64,000 bases of DNA from Stenotrophomonas rhizophila (lineage in GTDB: Bacteria; Pseudomonadota; Gammaproteobacteria; Xanthomonadales; Xanthomonadaceae). This document shows, one piece after another, positions 41,140-51,231 of this stretch; within the stretch, counting starts at the first letter, position 1; every line of letters begins with the position of its first letter. The notes under the pieces were generated by a model, which worked only from the letters and a program-made list of their open reading frames with translations, was not told the origin of the DNA and made no database searches. The DNA lies in NCBI RefSeq assembly GCF_007667275.1, contig NZ_VDQT01000001.1:1054001-1118000 (forward strand), given 5' to 3'. A program made the position numbers and the translations under genes.

Positions 41140-42516
41140 TCAGATCGCGTCGATGGCTTCGGACAACCGCTCCACGGCGATGACTTCCATGCCTTTCACG
41201 CTGCCGGTCTTCGGCGCGTTCGCCTTCGGCACGATGGCGCGCTTGAAACCATGCGTGGCCGCCTCGCGCAGGCGGTCCTCGCCGTTCGGCACCGGGCGGA
41301 TCTCGCCGGAAAGGCCGACTTCGCCGAACGCGATGGTCTTTTCCGCCAGCGGCCGGTCCTGCAGTGAGGACAGCACCGCCAGCAGCACCGGCAGGTCCAC
41401 CGCCGTCTCCTGCACGCGAATGCCGCCCACCACGTTCACGAACACGTCCTGGTCGCCCACCAGCACGCCGCCGTGCCGGTGCAGTACCGCCAGCAGCATC
41501 GCCAGGCGGTTCTGCTCCAGTCCCACCGCCACCCGGCGCGGGTTCGACAACGGCGAGGCATCCACCAGCGCCTGCACTTCCACCAGCAGCGGACGGGTGC
41601 CTTCGCGGGTGACCATCACGCAGCTGCCCGGCTGACGGGTGCTGCCGCCGGACAGGAAGATCGCCGAAGGATTGGAGACTTCCTTCAGCCCCTTCTCGCC
41701 CATCGCGAACACGCCCAGCTCGTTCACCGCACCGAAGCGGTTCTTGAACGCACGCAGCAGGCGGAAGCGGCTGCCGCTCTCGCCTTCGAAATACAGCACC
41801 GCGTCCACCATGTGTTCCAGCACCCGCGGGCCGGCAATGCCGCCCTCCTTGGTGACGTGGCCGACCAGGAACACGGCGGTGCCGGTCTCCTTGGCGAAGC
41901 GCACCAGCCGCGCCGCGCTCTCGCGCACCTGGCTCACCGAGCCCGGTGCGGCGGTGAGCGATTCGGTCCACAGGGTCTGCACCGAATCGGCCACGATCAG
42001 CTTCGGCTTCGCCGCACTGGCGTGCTGCAGGATCGCCTCCACCTGGGTTTCGGCCAGCGCATTGACGTTGTCCAGCGGCAGGTCCAGCCGCACCGCGCGC
42101 CCGGCCACCTGCGACAGCGACTCCTCACCGGTGATGTAGAGCACCGGTAGCGTCGCCGCCATCTTCGCCACCGCCTGCAGCAGCAGGGTCGACTTGCCGA
42201 TGCCCGGGTCGCCACCCACCAGCACCACCGCGCCTTCCACCAGCCCGCCGCCCAGCACGCGGTCGAACTCGCCGATGCCGGTGCTGACCCGCAGGTGCTC
42301 GGTCTGCTGCACGTCCTTGAGCGCCATGATCTTCGGCGCGTCGACCTTGCCCGCCCAGCCCGAACGGCGCGCGGCCGGCGACTTGGCCGCCGTGGCGCTT
42401 TCCAGCGTGATCTCGCTCAGCACGTTCCAGGCGCCGCACTCGGTGCACTGGCCCTGCCACTTGCTGTATTCCGCGCCGCATTCGCTGCACACGTAGGCGG
42501 TAAGCCGCTTGGCCAT
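41140..42516 (-). CDS. radA: DNA repair protein RadA (Sms)
   Basis: A 458-residue recombination ATPase. It has an N-terminal four-Cys zinc finger (CSECGAEYSKWQGQCTEC), a RecA-like ATPase with Walker A GGDPGIGKSTLLLQ, the RadA-specific KNRFG motif (AFKNRFGAVNELGVF), and a C-terminal Lon-like domain. RadA drives branch migration of recombination intermediates. Normal length. Confidence 0.97.
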   Translation of the reverse strand: MAKRLTAYVCSECGAEYSKWQGQCTECGAWNVLSEITLESATAAKSPAARRSGWAGKVDAPKIMALKDVQQTEHLRVSTGIGEFDRVLGGGLVEGAVVLVGGDPGIGKSTLLLQAVAKMAATLPVLYITGEESLSQVAGRAVRLDLPLDNVNALAETQVEAILQHASAAKPKLIVADSVQTLWTESLTAAPGSVSQVRESAARLVRFAKETGTAVFLVGHVTKEGGIAGPRVLEHMVDAVLYFEGESGSRFRLLRAFKNRFGAVNELGVFAMGEKGLKEVSNPSAIFLSGGSTRQPGSCVMVTREGTRPLLVEVQALVDASPLSNPRRVAVGLEQNRLAMLLAVLHRHGGVLVGDQDVFVNVVGGIRVQETAVDLPVLLAVLSSLQDRPLAEKTIAFGEVGLSGEIRPVPNGEDRLREAATHGFKRAIVPKANAPKTGSVKGMEVIAVERLSEAIDAI

Positions 42517-42681
42517 GTCAAATCCAATTCATTTGCTGTCGGGCAGGATAGCCGAGCCGCGTCGCAGCAACCGAGACGTGCGCCAAACGGCAACCAGGAC
42601 GCCGCTCAAGCAATGCCCGGCGCGGCCGATACCGTGGCGGGCCCCCACGCCTCCCCCTCTTCCGTACTTCCAGGCTTCTCC

Positions 42682-44739
42682 ATGACCGGCACCTACAGCC
42701 AGAGTCTCGTCGTTTTCTCGCTGCTGGTTGCCATCCTCGCCTCCTACACGGCGCTGGACATGGCGGGCCGGCTCGCCAGCACCGAAGGTCGCGTGGCCCG
42801 CTGGTGGCTGGCCGGTGGCGCCGCCGCCATGGGCCTGGGCATCTGGTCCATGCACTTCGTGGCCATGCTGGCCTTCCACCTGCCGATCCCGGTCGGGTAT
42901 GACCTGGCCATCACCCTGTACTCGCTGGCAGCGTCGGTGGGCGCTTCCGCCTACGCGCTGTGGCTGGTTTCACACGCCGAGCTGCCGTGGTCGCGCCTGA
43001 TCGCCGGCGCGGTGCTGATGGGGCTGGGTATCGCCTGCATGCACTACCTGGGCATGGCCGCCATGCGCATGCAGCCGGGCATCGTCTACGACCCGCTGTG
43101 GTTCGCCGCCTCGCTGCTGATCGCCATCGTCGCGGCCGGCGCCGCGCTGTGGATCGCCTTCCGGCTGCGCACCGAACAGCGCCGCCCTGCCCTGCTACGC
43201 GGGCTGGCGTCGCTGGTGATGGGCCTGGCCATTGTCGGCATGCACTACACCGGCATGGCCGCCGCCACCTTCCCCGAGGGCAGCATCTGCGGTGCCGCCA
43301 ATACGGGCGGCCTGGACACCAAGTGGCTGGCGGTGCTGGTGATCGTCACCACCCTGGGCACGCTGGGCATCGCGTTGATCGCCTCGCTGTTCGACCGGCA
43401 GATGCGCACCCGCACCGGCCTGCTCGCCGAGTCGCTTGCGCAGGCCAACGAGAAGCTGCTGCAGGCCGCCCTGCACGACCCGCTGACCCAGCTGCCGAAC
43501 CGCATGCTGCTGCAGGACCGGATCGAGCAGACCATCGAGAAGGCCAAGCGGCGTAATTTCAGCTTCGCGGTCATGTTCTGCGACCTGGACGGCTTCAAGG
43601 CGATCAACGACGCCTACGGCCACCAGCTGGGCGACAAGCTGCTGATCCAGGTCAGCGAACGCGTGCGCCGGCTGCTGCGCGGGCACGACACCTTCGCGCG
43701 GTTGGGCGGCGACGAGTTCGTCATCGTGTTCCAGCTCGACGTACCCGAGGACGCGGCGGTGATCGCCGAGCGCATCATCGCGACGGTGGCCGAACCGTTC
43801 GAGATCGACGGCCTGGACCTGCAGGTGACCGCCAGCCTGGGCATCGCCCTGTACCCGGCCGACGCCGGGACCGAACGCGAGCTGATGGCCCACGCCGACG
43901 CCGCCATGTACCACACCAAGGAATCGGGTCGGAACGGCTATACCTTCTTCACCGAAGCCATGCACGTCAGCGCCAACCGCCAGCTCAAGCTGCTGCAGGA
44001 ACTGCGCCGTGCGATACAGCGCGAAGAGCTGGTGCTGCATTACCAGCCCAAGTTCCGGGCCGACGGCGGTGGCGTCATCGGCGCCGAAGCGCTGGTGCGC
44101 TGGCAGCACCCGGGACTGGGGCTGCTGGGCCCGGACACCTTCATTCCCATCGCCGAACGCAGCGGGCTGATCCTGCCGCTGGGCGACTGGGTACTGGACA
44201 AGGCCTGCGCGCAGCTGCGGCAATGGCACGACGCCGGGCACGTCGAGTGGTCGATGGCGGTGAACCTGTCGCCGCTGCAGTTCGCCTCCACCACGCTGCT
44301 GGATACGGTCACGCGCACGCTGGAGAAGCACAAGCTGGCGCCGCACCACCTGACCCTGGAAGTGACCGAAACCACTGCCATGCAGGACGTGGAAGCCAGC
44401 CTGCAGATCCTGCACGGGCTGACCGCGATGGGGGTGAAGATCTCCATCGACGATTTCGGCACGGGGTATTCCAGCCTGCTGTACCTCAAGCGCATGCCGG
44501 CCACCGAGCTGAAGATCGACCGCGCCTTCGTGCGCGACCTGGAAGAGAACGCGGAAGACGCGGCGATCGTGTCCTCGATCGTGGCGCTGGGGCGTTCGCT
44601 TCAGCTGCAGATCGTGGCCGAGGGCGTGGAGACCGCCGGCCAGCGCGCGTATCTCAACGAGCTGGGCTGCGACCTGCTGCAGGGCTACCACCTGGGCAAG
44701 CCGGTGGATGCCGAAGCGTTCCTGCGCAACGCCGCGTAG
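42682..44739 (+). CDS. MHYT-GGDEF-EAL c-di-GMP turnover protein
   Basis: A 685-residue inner-membrane signalling protein. Seven hydrophobic helices (about 1-240) carry three MHYT motifs (SMHFVAM, CMHYLGM, GMHYTGM), a proposed sensor for copper, oxygen or nitric oxide. A GGDEF domain follows with an intact RLGGDEFVIVF, then an EAL domain with EALVRW, NLS, the DDFGTGYSS loop and the AEGVET loop, all of which are needed for phosphodiesterase activity. Both activities look possible. ATG 42682 precedes the first helix directly. It diverges from radA. Confidence 0.93.
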   Translation: MTGTYSQSLVVFSLLVAILASYTALDMAGRLASTEGRVARWWLAGGAAAMGLGIWSMHFVAMLAFHLPIPVGYDLAITLYSLAASVGASAYALWLVSHAELPWSRLIAGAVLMGLGIACMHYLGMAAMRMQPGIVYDPLWFAASLLIAIVAAGAALWIAFRLRTEQRRPALLRGLASLVMGLAIVGMHYTGMAAATFPEGSICGAANTGGLDTKWLAVLVIVTTLGTLGIALIASLFDRQMRTRTGLLAESLAQANEKLLQAALHDPLTQLPNRMLLQDRIEQTIEKAKRRNFSFAVMFCDLDGFKAINDAYGHQLGDKLLIQVSERVRRLLRGHDTFARLGGDEFVIVFQLDVPEDAAVIAERIIATVAEPFEIDGLDLQVTASLGIALYPADAGTERELMAHADAAMYHTKESGRNGYTFFTEAMHVSANRQLKLLQELRRAIQREELVLHYQPKFRADGGGVIGAEALVRWQHPGLGLLGPDTFIPIAERSGLILPLGDWVLDKACAQLRQWHDAGHVEWSMAVNLSPLQFASTTLLDTVTRTLEKHKLAPHHLTLEVTETTAMQDVEASLQILHGLTAMGVKISIDDFGTGYSSLLYLKRMPATELKIDRAFVRDLEENAEDAAIVSSIVALGRSLQLQIVAEGVETAGQRAYLNELGCDLLQGYHLGKPVDAEAFLRNAA

Positions 44740-44779
44740 GTCCAGCGCCGCGGCGCACCCCTGTGCGTTCGACCCACCC

Positions 44780-44925
44780 GGTAGGGTCGGTTCCCAAACG
44801 ACCGCCGTGGACCTTTCCGCGTTCGGTAACGCATGACCTTCAAACGCAGACGTGCCTTCGTTTCAGGTCAGGCGTTACCGGGCGTTGCACCGTCCACGGC
44901 GGTCGTTTGGGAACCGACCCTACCG
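44780..44925. repeat. GTAG-ended palindromic repeat pair, copy D
   Basis: GGTAGGGTCGGTTCCCAAAC and its exact inverse GTTTGGGAACCGACCCTACC enclose a second inverted pair (CGGTAACGCATGACC / GGTCAGGCGTTACCG). It is the most symmetrical copy of the family seen at 19038 and 21423. Confidence 0.87.
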
Positions 44926-45013
44926 GGGCGGCATCGCCATCGGTTCCGCCGGAGTGCCCCGCCCGCGCCAGCGAAATACCGGGCAGCGTTGCGCGTGGAC
45001 TGGATCACCACAA

Positions 45014-45044
45014 ACAAAAAGGCCGCCCTTCCGGGCGGCCTTTC
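45014..45044. terminator. Two-way terminator after the cyo operon
   Basis: GGCCGCCC-TTCC-GGGCGGCC, an 8-bp stem with A-run on the left and T-run on the right, serves the minus-strand cyo operon (TTTTTG after the stem) and could also stop plus-strand transcription. Confidence 0.87.
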
Positions 45045-45067
45045 TGCGTGCATCGCACCCCGAAGGG

Positions 45068-45415
45068 TCAATGCATCATGTGCACGTTCATGTTGTGCAT
45101 CACCCACAGCGTGCCGGCGACGATGATGCCGATGACCACCACGGTGAAGGCCGCCGCGCTGACGTTCCAGCGCTGTTCCGACGAACGGTTCAGGTGCAGG
45201 AAGAACACCAGGTGCACGAAGATCTGCAGGATTGCCGCCACCACGATGATCACACCGGTGGTGAACACCGGCAGGCCACCCTTCATCACCGCCCAGAACG
45301 GGATGATGGTGAGGACGGCGGCCAGCAGGAAACCGACCAGGTACGACTTGACGCTGCCGTGGCTTTCACCAGCGGCGCCATGGCCGTGGTCGTGTGCGTG
45401 AGTGTCATGTGCCAT
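45068..45415 (-). CDS. cyoD: Cytochrome bo3 quinol oxidase subunit IV
   Basis: A 115-residue membrane protein with three helices (about 22-110), the CyoD pattern including IFVHLVFFLHL and RWN. The N-terminus ([13 protein letters not shown]) is histidine rich, as are the ends of CyoA and CyoC. The start overlaps the cyoC stop by one base (TAATG). Last gene of the operon; no cyoE follows. Confidence 0.92.
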   Translation of the reverse strand: MAHDTHAHDHGHGAAGESHGSVKSYLVGFLLAAVLTIIPFWAVMKGGLPVFTTGVIIVVAAILQIFVHLVFFLHLNRSSEQRWNVSAAAFTVVVIGIIVAGTLWVMHNMNVHMMH

Positions 45416-46056
45416 TACAGCGCTCCCTTCAGGTAGACGACGGAGAACACGCCGATCCAGATCAGGTCCAGGAAGTGCCAGAACAGGCTCAGGCACGCCA
45501 TGCGGGTCTTGTTGGTCGGGGTCAGGCCGTTCTGCTTGATCTGGATGAACATGATCAGCAGCCACAGCAGGCCGGCGCTCACGTGCAGGCCGTGGGTGCC
45601 CACCAGCGCGAAGAACGCCGACAGGAACGCACTGTGGTCCGGACCGAAGCCCTCATGGATGAGGTGGTTGAACTCCCACACTTCCATGACCATGAAGCCG
45701 AAGCCCAGCAGCCAGGTCAGGCCCAGCCACAGGTACATCTGGCCGACCTTGTGCTTGTGCAGCGCGATCATGCCCAGGCCGAAGGTCAGCGAGGACACCA
45801 GCAGCAGCGTGGTTTCCCACGCCACGAAGGTCAGGTCGAACAGGTCCTTCGGACCCGGGCCACCGTTGGTGCCGCCGGCCAGCACGATGTAGGTCGCGAA
45901 CAGGCTGGCGAAGATGAGGCAGTCGCTCATCAGGTACACCCAGAAACCGAAGACGGTGTTCTCGCCGGTGTCGTGGTGTTCGTGGTCGTCATGGCCATGG
46001 GCCGCCGCGTGTGCGGCGTGCCCGTGGTTCACGTTGTTGGCGATAGTGCTGCTCAT
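45415..46056 (-). CDS. cyoC: Cytochrome bo3 quinol oxidase subunit III
   Basis: A 213-residue membrane subunit with five helices. [21 protein letters not shown] and the [17 protein letters not shown] segment are diagnostic. It has a 35-residue N-terminal extension rich in His/Asp ([19 protein letters not shown]) ahead of the first helix. Overlaps cyoB by ATGA and cyoD by one base. Confidence 0.94.
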   Translation of the reverse strand: MSSTIANNVNHGHAAHAAAHGHDDHEHHDTGENTVFGFWVYLMSDCLIFASLFATYIVLAGGTNGGPGPKDLFDLTFVAWETTLLLVSSLTFGLGMIALHKHKVGQMYLWLGLTWLLGFGFMVMEVWEFNHLIHEGFGPDHSAFLSAFFALVGTHGLHVSAGLLWLLIMFIQIKQNGLTPTNKTRMACLSLFWHFLDLIWIGVFSVVYLKGAL

Positions 46057-48056
46057 GCCTGCAACTCCGATTTCACCAGACCCTGCGCCTGCAGGTGACG
46101 GCGGTGCTCATTTTCAATGCGCTCCACTTCGGCAGCCGGCACGTAGTAATCCACGTCCTTGTCGAAGGTGCGCCAGATGAAGGTGCCGATCATGCCGACC
46201 AGGCCGACGATGGCCAGCCACCAGATGTGCCAGATCATCGCGAAGCCGAATACCAGGCTGAAGGCACCAATCACCACGCCCGTGCCGGTGTTGCGCGGCA
46301 TGTGGATGTCGGTGTACTTGGCCGGGCGTTCCCACGCCTCACCACGCTGCTTGCGCTCCCAGAAGTCGTCCAGTTCGGTGACCTTGGGCAGCGAACCGAA
46401 GTTGTAGAACGACGGCGGCGAAGAGGTTTCCCACTCCAGCGTGCGCGCATCCCACGGGTCGCCGGTCAGGTCGGCGGTCTTCTTGCGGTCGCGGATCGAC
46501 ACGGCCACCTGGATGATCTGGCACAGGATGCCGGCGCCGATGATGAACGCACCGACCATCGCAATGACCAGCAGCGGCTGGTATTCCGGGTTCGGGTAGC
46601 TCTGCATGCGGCGGGTCATGCCCATGAAGCCCAGGATGTACAGCGGCATGAACGCCACGTAGAAGCCGATGAACCAGCACCAGAACGCGGCCTTGCCCCA
46701 GGTTTCGTTGAGGCGGAAGCCGAACATCTTCGGCCACCAGTAGGTAATGCCGGCGAACATGCCGAACACCACGCCGCCGATGATGACGTTATGGAAGTGG
46801 GCGATCAGGAACAGGCTGTTGTGCAGCACGAAGTCGATGGCCGGAATGGCCAGCATCACGCCGGTCATGCCGCCGATGGTGAAGGTGACCATGAAGCCGA
46901 TCGTCCACAGCACCGGGCTGGTGAACTGCACGCGGCCGCGGAACATGGTGAACAGCCAGTTGAAGATCTTCACGCCGGTGGGAATGGAGATGATCATCGT
47001 CGTGATGCCGAAGAAGGCATTGACGTTGGCACCCGAACCCATGGTGAAGAAGTGGTGCAGCCACACGATGAACGACAGCACGCCGATGCACGCGGTGGCG
47101 TACACCATGCCCTTGTAGCCGAACAGCGCCTTACGCGAGAACGTGGCGATCACTTCGGAGAACACGCCGAAGGCCGGCAGCACCAGGATATAGACTTCCG
47201 GGTGACCCCAGATCCAGATCAGGTTGATGTACAGCATGGCGTTGCCGCCACCGTCATTGGTGAAGAAGTGCGTGCCCAGGTAACGGTCCAGGGTCAGCAG
47301 CACCAGGGTGACGGTCAGCACCGGGAAGGCGGCGATGATCAGCACGTTGGTGACCAGCGCGGTCCAGGTGAACACCGGCATGTGCATCAGCTTCATGCCC
47401 GGGGTACGCATCTTCAGGATGGTGATGAAGAAGTTGATACCGCTCAGTGTCGTGCCCAGGCCTGCTACCTGCAGGCCCCAGATGTAGTAGTCGACACCTA
47501 CCCCTGGACTGAACTCCTTGCCCGACAACGGCGGGAAGGCCAGCCAGCCGGTCTGCGCGAATTCACCCACGCCCAGCGAGATCATCACCAGGCCCGCGCC
47601 CGCCACGAACAGCCAGAAGCTGAGCGAGTTGACGAACGGGAAGGCCACGTCGCGCGCGCCGATCTGCAGCGGCACCACGACGTTCATCAGGCCGGTGATC
47701 AGCGGCATCGCCACGAAGAAGATCATGATCACGCCGTGGGCGGTGAAGATCTGGTCGTAGTGGTGCGGCGGCAGGAAGCCTTCGGCGCCGTTGGCGGCGA
47801 TGGCCTGCTGGGTGCGCATCATGATGGCGTCGGCGAAGCCGCGCAGCAGCATGACGAAGGCGACGATGAGGTACATCGCGCCGATCTTCTTGTGGTCGAC
47901 CGAGGTGAACCACTCTTTCCAGAGATAGCCCCACAGCTTGAACTTGGTGATCAGGGCCAGCACGAGCAGGCCACCGATCCCCGCGCCGATCAGCGTGGAG
48001 ATGATGATCGGGTCGTGCGGGATGTCAGCGAATGTCAGTTTACCCAACGGATTCAT
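46053..48056 (-). CDS. cyoB: Cytochrome bo3 quinol oxidase subunit I
   Basis: A 667-residue catalytic subunit that reduces oxygen to water and pumps protons. The haem and Cu-B ligands lie in [26 protein letters not shown] (His-Tyr-type site), WLHHFFTMG and [14 protein letters not shown]. Fifteen helices as in E. coli CyoB (663 residues). It starts 3 bp before the end of its upstream neighbour region, closely behind cyoA. Confidence 0.97.
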   Translation of the reverse strand: MNPLGKLTFADIPHDPIIISTLIGAGIGGLLVLALITKFKLWGYLWKEWFTSVDHKKIGAMYLIVAFVMLLRGFADAIMMRTQQAIAANGAEGFLPPHHYDQIFTAHGVIMIFFVAMPLITGLMNVVVPLQIGARDVAFPFVNSLSFWLFVAGAGLVMISLGVGEFAQTGWLAFPPLSGKEFSPGVGVDYYIWGLQVAGLGTTLSGINFFITILKMRTPGMKLMHMPVFTWTALVTNVLIIAAFPVLTVTLVLLTLDRYLGTHFFTNDGGGNAMLYINLIWIWGHPEVYILVLPAFGVFSEVIATFSRKALFGYKGMVYATACIGVLSFIVWLHHFFTMGSGANVNAFFGITTMIISIPTGVKIFNWLFTMFRGRVQFTSPVLWTIGFMVTFTIGGMTGVMLAIPAIDFVLHNSLFLIAHFHNVIIGGVVFGMFAGITYWWPKMFGFRLNETWGKAAFWCWFIGFYVAFMPLYILGFMGMTRRMQSYPNPEYQPLLVIAMVGAFIIGAGILCQIIQVAVSIRDRKKTADLTGDPWDARTLEWETSSPPSFYNFGSLPKVTELDDFWERKQRGEAWERPAKYTDIHMPRNTGTGVVIGAFSLVFGFAMIWHIWWLAIVGLVGMIGTFIWRTFDKDVDYYVPAAEVERIENEHRRHLQAQGLVKSELQA

Positions 48057-48058
48057 GC

Positions 48059-49102
48059 TTATTCTCCCGAGCCTGCGTGGCCGGTGTGACCGGCGGCGGC
48101 GTGCTCGTCTGCAGTGTGTCCGGCATGTTCGGCCGGCATGTCATGGGCACCGGCCGGCATCTCGTGGCCTTCGTGGCTTTCGCCAGCGGCGCCGTGCGAC
48201 ATCGCCTTGTGGTCCATGGCCTTGTGGTCCATGCCGTAGTGCTGGTTGTCGCCCATGTGGCGGGCAACGACCCAGTCGAACAGGCCGGTTTCGGTGGTAC
48301 CGAAGTAGGTCACCGGGTGCCAGTCGTGGTTCTTGTCATCCACCAGCGCGGCAAACGCGGCCTGGTCCATCGGGGTGCTCTGCGCACGCACCTTGGCCAG
48401 CCACGCCTGGTACTCCTCGGGGGTCACCGAGTTGGCGTCGAAATGCATCTTGCTGAAGCCCGCGCCGCTGTAGTGCGAGGACATGCCCGGGAAGGTGCCG
48501 GTCTCGTTGGCGATCAGGTGGAGCTTGGTCTCCATCCCGGTCATCGAGTAGATCATGCTGCCCAGGTGCGGGATGAAGAAGGCATTCATCACCGAATCGG
48601 ACGTGATCTTGAAGTTCAGCGGCGTGTTCACCGGGAAGGTGATTTCGTTGACCGTCGCGATGTTCTCTTCCGGGTAGATGAACAACCACTTCCAGTCCAG
48701 CGAAATGGCTTCGATCACCACCGGCTTGGTCTCGGACTCCAGCGGACGGTACGGGTCCAGCGAGTGCGAGGAGCGCCAGGTCAGCACGGCCAGCACCAGC
48801 ACGATCATGCACGGGATCGACCAGACGACCACTTCGATCGCGGTGGAATGCGACCACTTCGGCTCGTAACGGGCCTTGGTGTTGCTGGCACGGTACTTCC
48901 AGGCGAAGGTGAGGGTCATGATGATGACCGGCACGACGACCAGCAGCATCAGCACGGTGGCCGTGATCAGAAGGGTCTTCTGGTCATGGCCGACCTGGCC
49001 CTTCGGGGCCAGAATGGCCGAACTGCAGCCCGTCATGAACACGGACAACGCCAACAGCAGGCCCGGGCGCAGCCAGCGCCCAAGGGATTTCAACGGAATC
49101 AT
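48059..49102 (-). CDS. cyoA: Cytochrome bo3 quinol oxidase subunit II with His-rich tail
   Basis: A 347-residue lipoprotein subunit (lipobox MTGC near residue 24), two helices and a periplasmic cupredoxin-like domain. The Cu-A ligands are absent, so this is the quinol-type subunit. Compared with E. coli CyoA (315 residues) it has a C-terminal tail of about 75 residues with repeated HK/HM/HE motifs ([13 protein letters not shown] and [19 protein letters not shown]), which looks metal binding. ATG 49102 starts the signal sequence. First gene of cyoABCD. Confidence 0.95.
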   Translation of the reverse strand: MIPLKSLGRWLRPGLLLALSVFMTGCSSAILAPKGQVGHDQKTLLITATVLMLLVVVPVIIMTLTFAWKYRASNTKARYEPKWSHSTAIEVVVWSIPCMIVLVLAVLTWRSSHSLDPYRPLESETKPVVIEAISLDWKWLFIYPEENIATVNEITFPVNTPLNFKITSDSVMNAFFIPHLGSMIYSMTGMETKLHLIANETGTFPGMSSHYSGAGFSKMHFDANSVTPEEYQAWLAKVRAQSTPMDQAAFAALVDDKNHDWHPVTYFGTTETGLFDWVVARHMGDNQHYGMDHKAMDHKAMSHGAAGESHEGHEMPAGAHDMPAEHAGHTADEHAAAGHTGHAGSGE

Positions 49103-49360
49103 CGGTCGATCCAATTGCGTAGGGAATGCCTTCTCACGCCCATCCCCACCGGCCAAAGCCGGCTGCGCCAGCCCAGGGGGGGACGGCGCAGAGGACAAAC
49201 ATGTCAGCCCTCTAATTTTATGCCGTCACGCACCATTTAAGAAAGGCATTGACAATGATCTGGCGCAGGAAAGGCCCGGAAACAGCTGCGACACGTTGTC
49301 GCACACCGGGCAGATCGCCGAATTCGGCACAGTCAGCCAGTCATGTATAGACAAGAACCC
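49103..49360. other. Upstream region of the cyo operon
   Basis: About 260 bp without a gene. It should hold the cyo promoter on the minus strand; an AT-rich hexamer TAAAAT lies near 49215 (minus strand) but no good -35 at 17 bp. A TTGTCA (minus strand) is at about 49248. No regulator-site palindrome was clear. Confidence 0.4.
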
Positions 49361-49435
49361 GTAGCGCCGGGCTCTGCCCGGCCAGCGCGGTGCCCGGGTC
49401 CATGCGAACGGCAGCCGGGCAGAGCCCGGCTCTAC
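49361..49435. repeat. GTAG palindrome pair
   Basis: GTAGCGCCGGGCTCTGCCCG and the opposite arm GCCGGGCAGAGCCCGGCTCT with AC form a 75-bp inverted pair, each arm being itself a hairpin. It lies between the cyo promoter region and the SymE leader. Confidence 0.83.
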
Positions 49436-49709
49436 GTCGCGGGTTCCGGATGATCGGTCCGATTGCGACCTGCTGGATTATCGCCCAGCGCGCGGTGTGA
49501 CGTCTGCGGACCGACGAAATATGTGCCCGCGCTCACATCTATATGCGCCATCCGGCGCGCTGCACGCGCCATACCCGACAAGCGGTAGGCCTCGCCTATC
49601 GAAACGCAAATTCCAACAGAAACAATCACCTTGCCTCGATCCGGCCACCTCCTCCAAGGTCGCCCACGGAGCGCAAAACTCCGCAAGTCGAAACTAGTGG
49701 ATACCCCAT
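49436..49709. other. Gene-free stretch before the SymE leader
   Basis: About 270 bp of lower GC. Small frames exist on both strands but none has a ribosome site or motif. It includes AT-rich tracts around 49520-49560 and 49600-49625 where promoters for the SymE leader could lie; no consensus pair was found. Confidence 0.4.
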
Positions 49710-49812
49710 GTCGGGAGGGCGGCTAATACAAGACCCTTCACGGGGGAATACGCCCGCCGTCTGACTTGCACGGTTTTGACCTCCCGACGCCCTCGCCCTT
49801 ACCGGCGAGGGC
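49710..49812 (+). promoter_or_regulatory. Structured leader of the symE-like gene
   Basis: Two perfect 9-bp helices abut. The outer one pairs GTCGGGAGG (49710-49718) with CCTCCCGAC (49780-49788) around a 61-nt folded loop; the second pairs GCCCTCGCC (49789-49797) with GGCGAGGGC (49804-49812). The strong ribosome site AAGGAGG at 49824 follows directly. In E. coli SymE is controlled by an antisense RNA on its leader and by LexA; here no LexA box is visible, so this structure is the likely control element. Confidence 0.65.
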
Positions 49813-49837
49813 CATTTCCCCTCAAGGAGGCAAGCGC

Positions 49838-50158
49838 ATGACCCACAATCCAGCCGAGGCGCCAGAAGAGGACACCCCTCCCCGCCTGCCCCGCTACACG
49901 CCGCACTACCACCACAACATCCGCGCCATGCCGCAGATCAGCGAACTCAACCGGGACAAGTTCGGCCCCTTCCCCATGATCACGCTCAGCGGCGCCTGGC
50001 TGCGAACCTTCGGCTTCACCGTGGGCCTGCAGGTGCGGATCGAGGCCACGCCCGACCAGATCATCCTCAGGCCGCTCTGGACCGGCGACCCCGCCACCGT
50101 CGCCAAGGAAGAGCCCAAGAAGCCCGTCGTGCGATACGCCGAAGTGGTGGATCGCTAG
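49838..50158 (+). CDS. SymE family toxin-like protein
   Basis: A 106-residue protein. The SymE core, a swapped-hairpin AbrB-like fold, is visible in PMITLSGAWLRTFGFTVGLQ and VRIEATPDQIILRPLW. E. coli SymE is an SOS-induced protein that damages nucleic acid when overproduced and is held down by the SymR antisense RNA. ATG 49838 follows AAGGAGG. It stops 4 bp before the end of the convergent ldhA-like gene. Many xanthomonads carry several SymE genes; toxicity is not proven here. Confidence 0.82.
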   Translation: MTHNPAEAPEEDTPPRLPRYTPHYHHNIRAMPQISELNRDKFGPFPMITLSGAWLRTFGFTVGLQVRIEATPDQIILRPLWTGDPATVAKEEPKKPVVRYAEVVDR

Positions 50159-50162
50159 CCGG

Positions 50163-51167
50163 TCAGCCCGCCATCACCCGGTTGCGGCACTCCACCCCGC
50201 TGGCGACGTCGGCCAAATTGCGCAGGGTGATGCTGCAGATCTCCTGCAGCGCCTCCACGGTAAAGAATCCCTGGTGACCGGTCACCAGTACATTCGGGAA
50301 GGTCATCAGGCGCTGGAACAGGTCATCGTCGATGATCTCCCCGGACAGGTCCTGGAAGAACAGCGCGCTTTCCTGTTCGTAGACGTCGATGGCCAGATGC
50401 CCCAGATGGCGCGACTTGAGCGCGCGCACCACGGCATCGGTGTTGACCAGTCCACCGCGCGAGGTATTCACCAGCATCGCGCCCGGCTTCATCAATGCCA
50501 GCGATTCCTCGTTGATCAGGTGATGGGTTTCAGGCGTAAGCGGGCAATGCAGGGACACGATGTCCGAGCGGGCCAGCAGTTCCTCCAGCGCCACGTGCTC
50601 GCCCACCGCCGAGAATCCAGGCGACGGGTAGGGATCGTTGCCCAGCACCGTGCAGCCCATTCCCTTGAAAATACGCGCCGTCGCCAGCCCGATCTTGCCG
50701 GTGCCCACGATGCCCACGGTCTTGCCGTGCAGGGTTCGGCCCAGCAGCCCATCCAACATGAAGTTGCCCTCGCGCACCCGGTTGTAGGCGCGGTGGGTGT
50801 GCCGGTTGAGGGTCATGATCAGCGCCAGCGCATGCTCGGCCACCGCCTCCGGCGAGTAAGCCGGCACCCGTGCCACCAGCAGTCCCAGTTCCGCGGCAGC
50901 CACCAGATCCACGTTGTTGAACCCCGCGCAGCGCAGCAGGATGGCCCGCACCCCCAGCCCATGCAGGGCCCGCAGCACGGGCGCGTCCAGACGGTCATTG
51001 ACGAATACGCAGACCGCGTCGAAACCCTGGGCCAGGCCGGCGGTCGTGGCGTCCAGCGCCGCATCGAAATAGACCAGCTCGAACCCCTGCCCGGCGTGGT
51101 CGCGCGCATTCGCTTCATCAAGGAAATGGCGGTCGTACGGGCGGGCACTGAAAACGGCGGTTTTCAT
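50163..51167 (-). CDS. ldhA: Fermentative D-lactate dehydrogenase (2-hydroxyacid dehydrogenase)
   Basis: A 334-residue NAD-dependent enzyme reducing pyruvate to D-lactate. The Rossmann motif is GKTVGIVGTGKIGLATARIF; catalytic residues are seen in LRCAGFNNVDL, NTSRGGLVNTDA (Arg), LAIDVYEQE (Glu) and VTGHQGFFTVEAL (His). Length and sequence match LdhA. ATG 51167 follows AAGG. It may be monocistronic. Confidence 0.9.
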   Translation of the reverse strand: MKTAVFSARPYDRHFLDEANARDHAGQGFELVYFDAALDATTAGLAQGFDAVCVFVNDRLDAPVLRALHGLGVRAILLRCAGFNNVDLVAAAELGLLVARVPAYSPEAVAEHALALIMTLNRHTHRAYNRVREGNFMLDGLLGRTLHGKTVGIVGTGKIGLATARIFKGMGCTVLGNDPYPSPGFSAVGEHVALEELLARSDIVSLHCPLTPETHHLINEESLALMKPGAMLVNTSRGGLVNTDAVVRALKSRHLGHLAIDVYEQESALFFQDLSGEIIDDDLFQRLMTFPNVLVTGHQGFFTVEALQEICSITLRNLADVASGVECRNRVMAG

Positions 51168-51231
51168 GGGGGTAACCTTGGGCAAGCGTGATGCCCAGTA
51201 GACCAGAACCCCGCCCAGGATAGGAACGCCC

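Noticed and set aside
46095..48089. A 664-codon plus-strand frame opposite cyoB
   Set aside because: Composition rich in His, Gln and Asp with no hydrophobic pattern; it mirrors cyoB codons and has no ribosome site.
45068..49102. A missing cyoE as evidence for a broken operon
   Set aside because: Haem O synthase is often encoded elsewhere (ctaB-type), and the terminator after cyoD is well formed, so the operon is simply cyoABCD.
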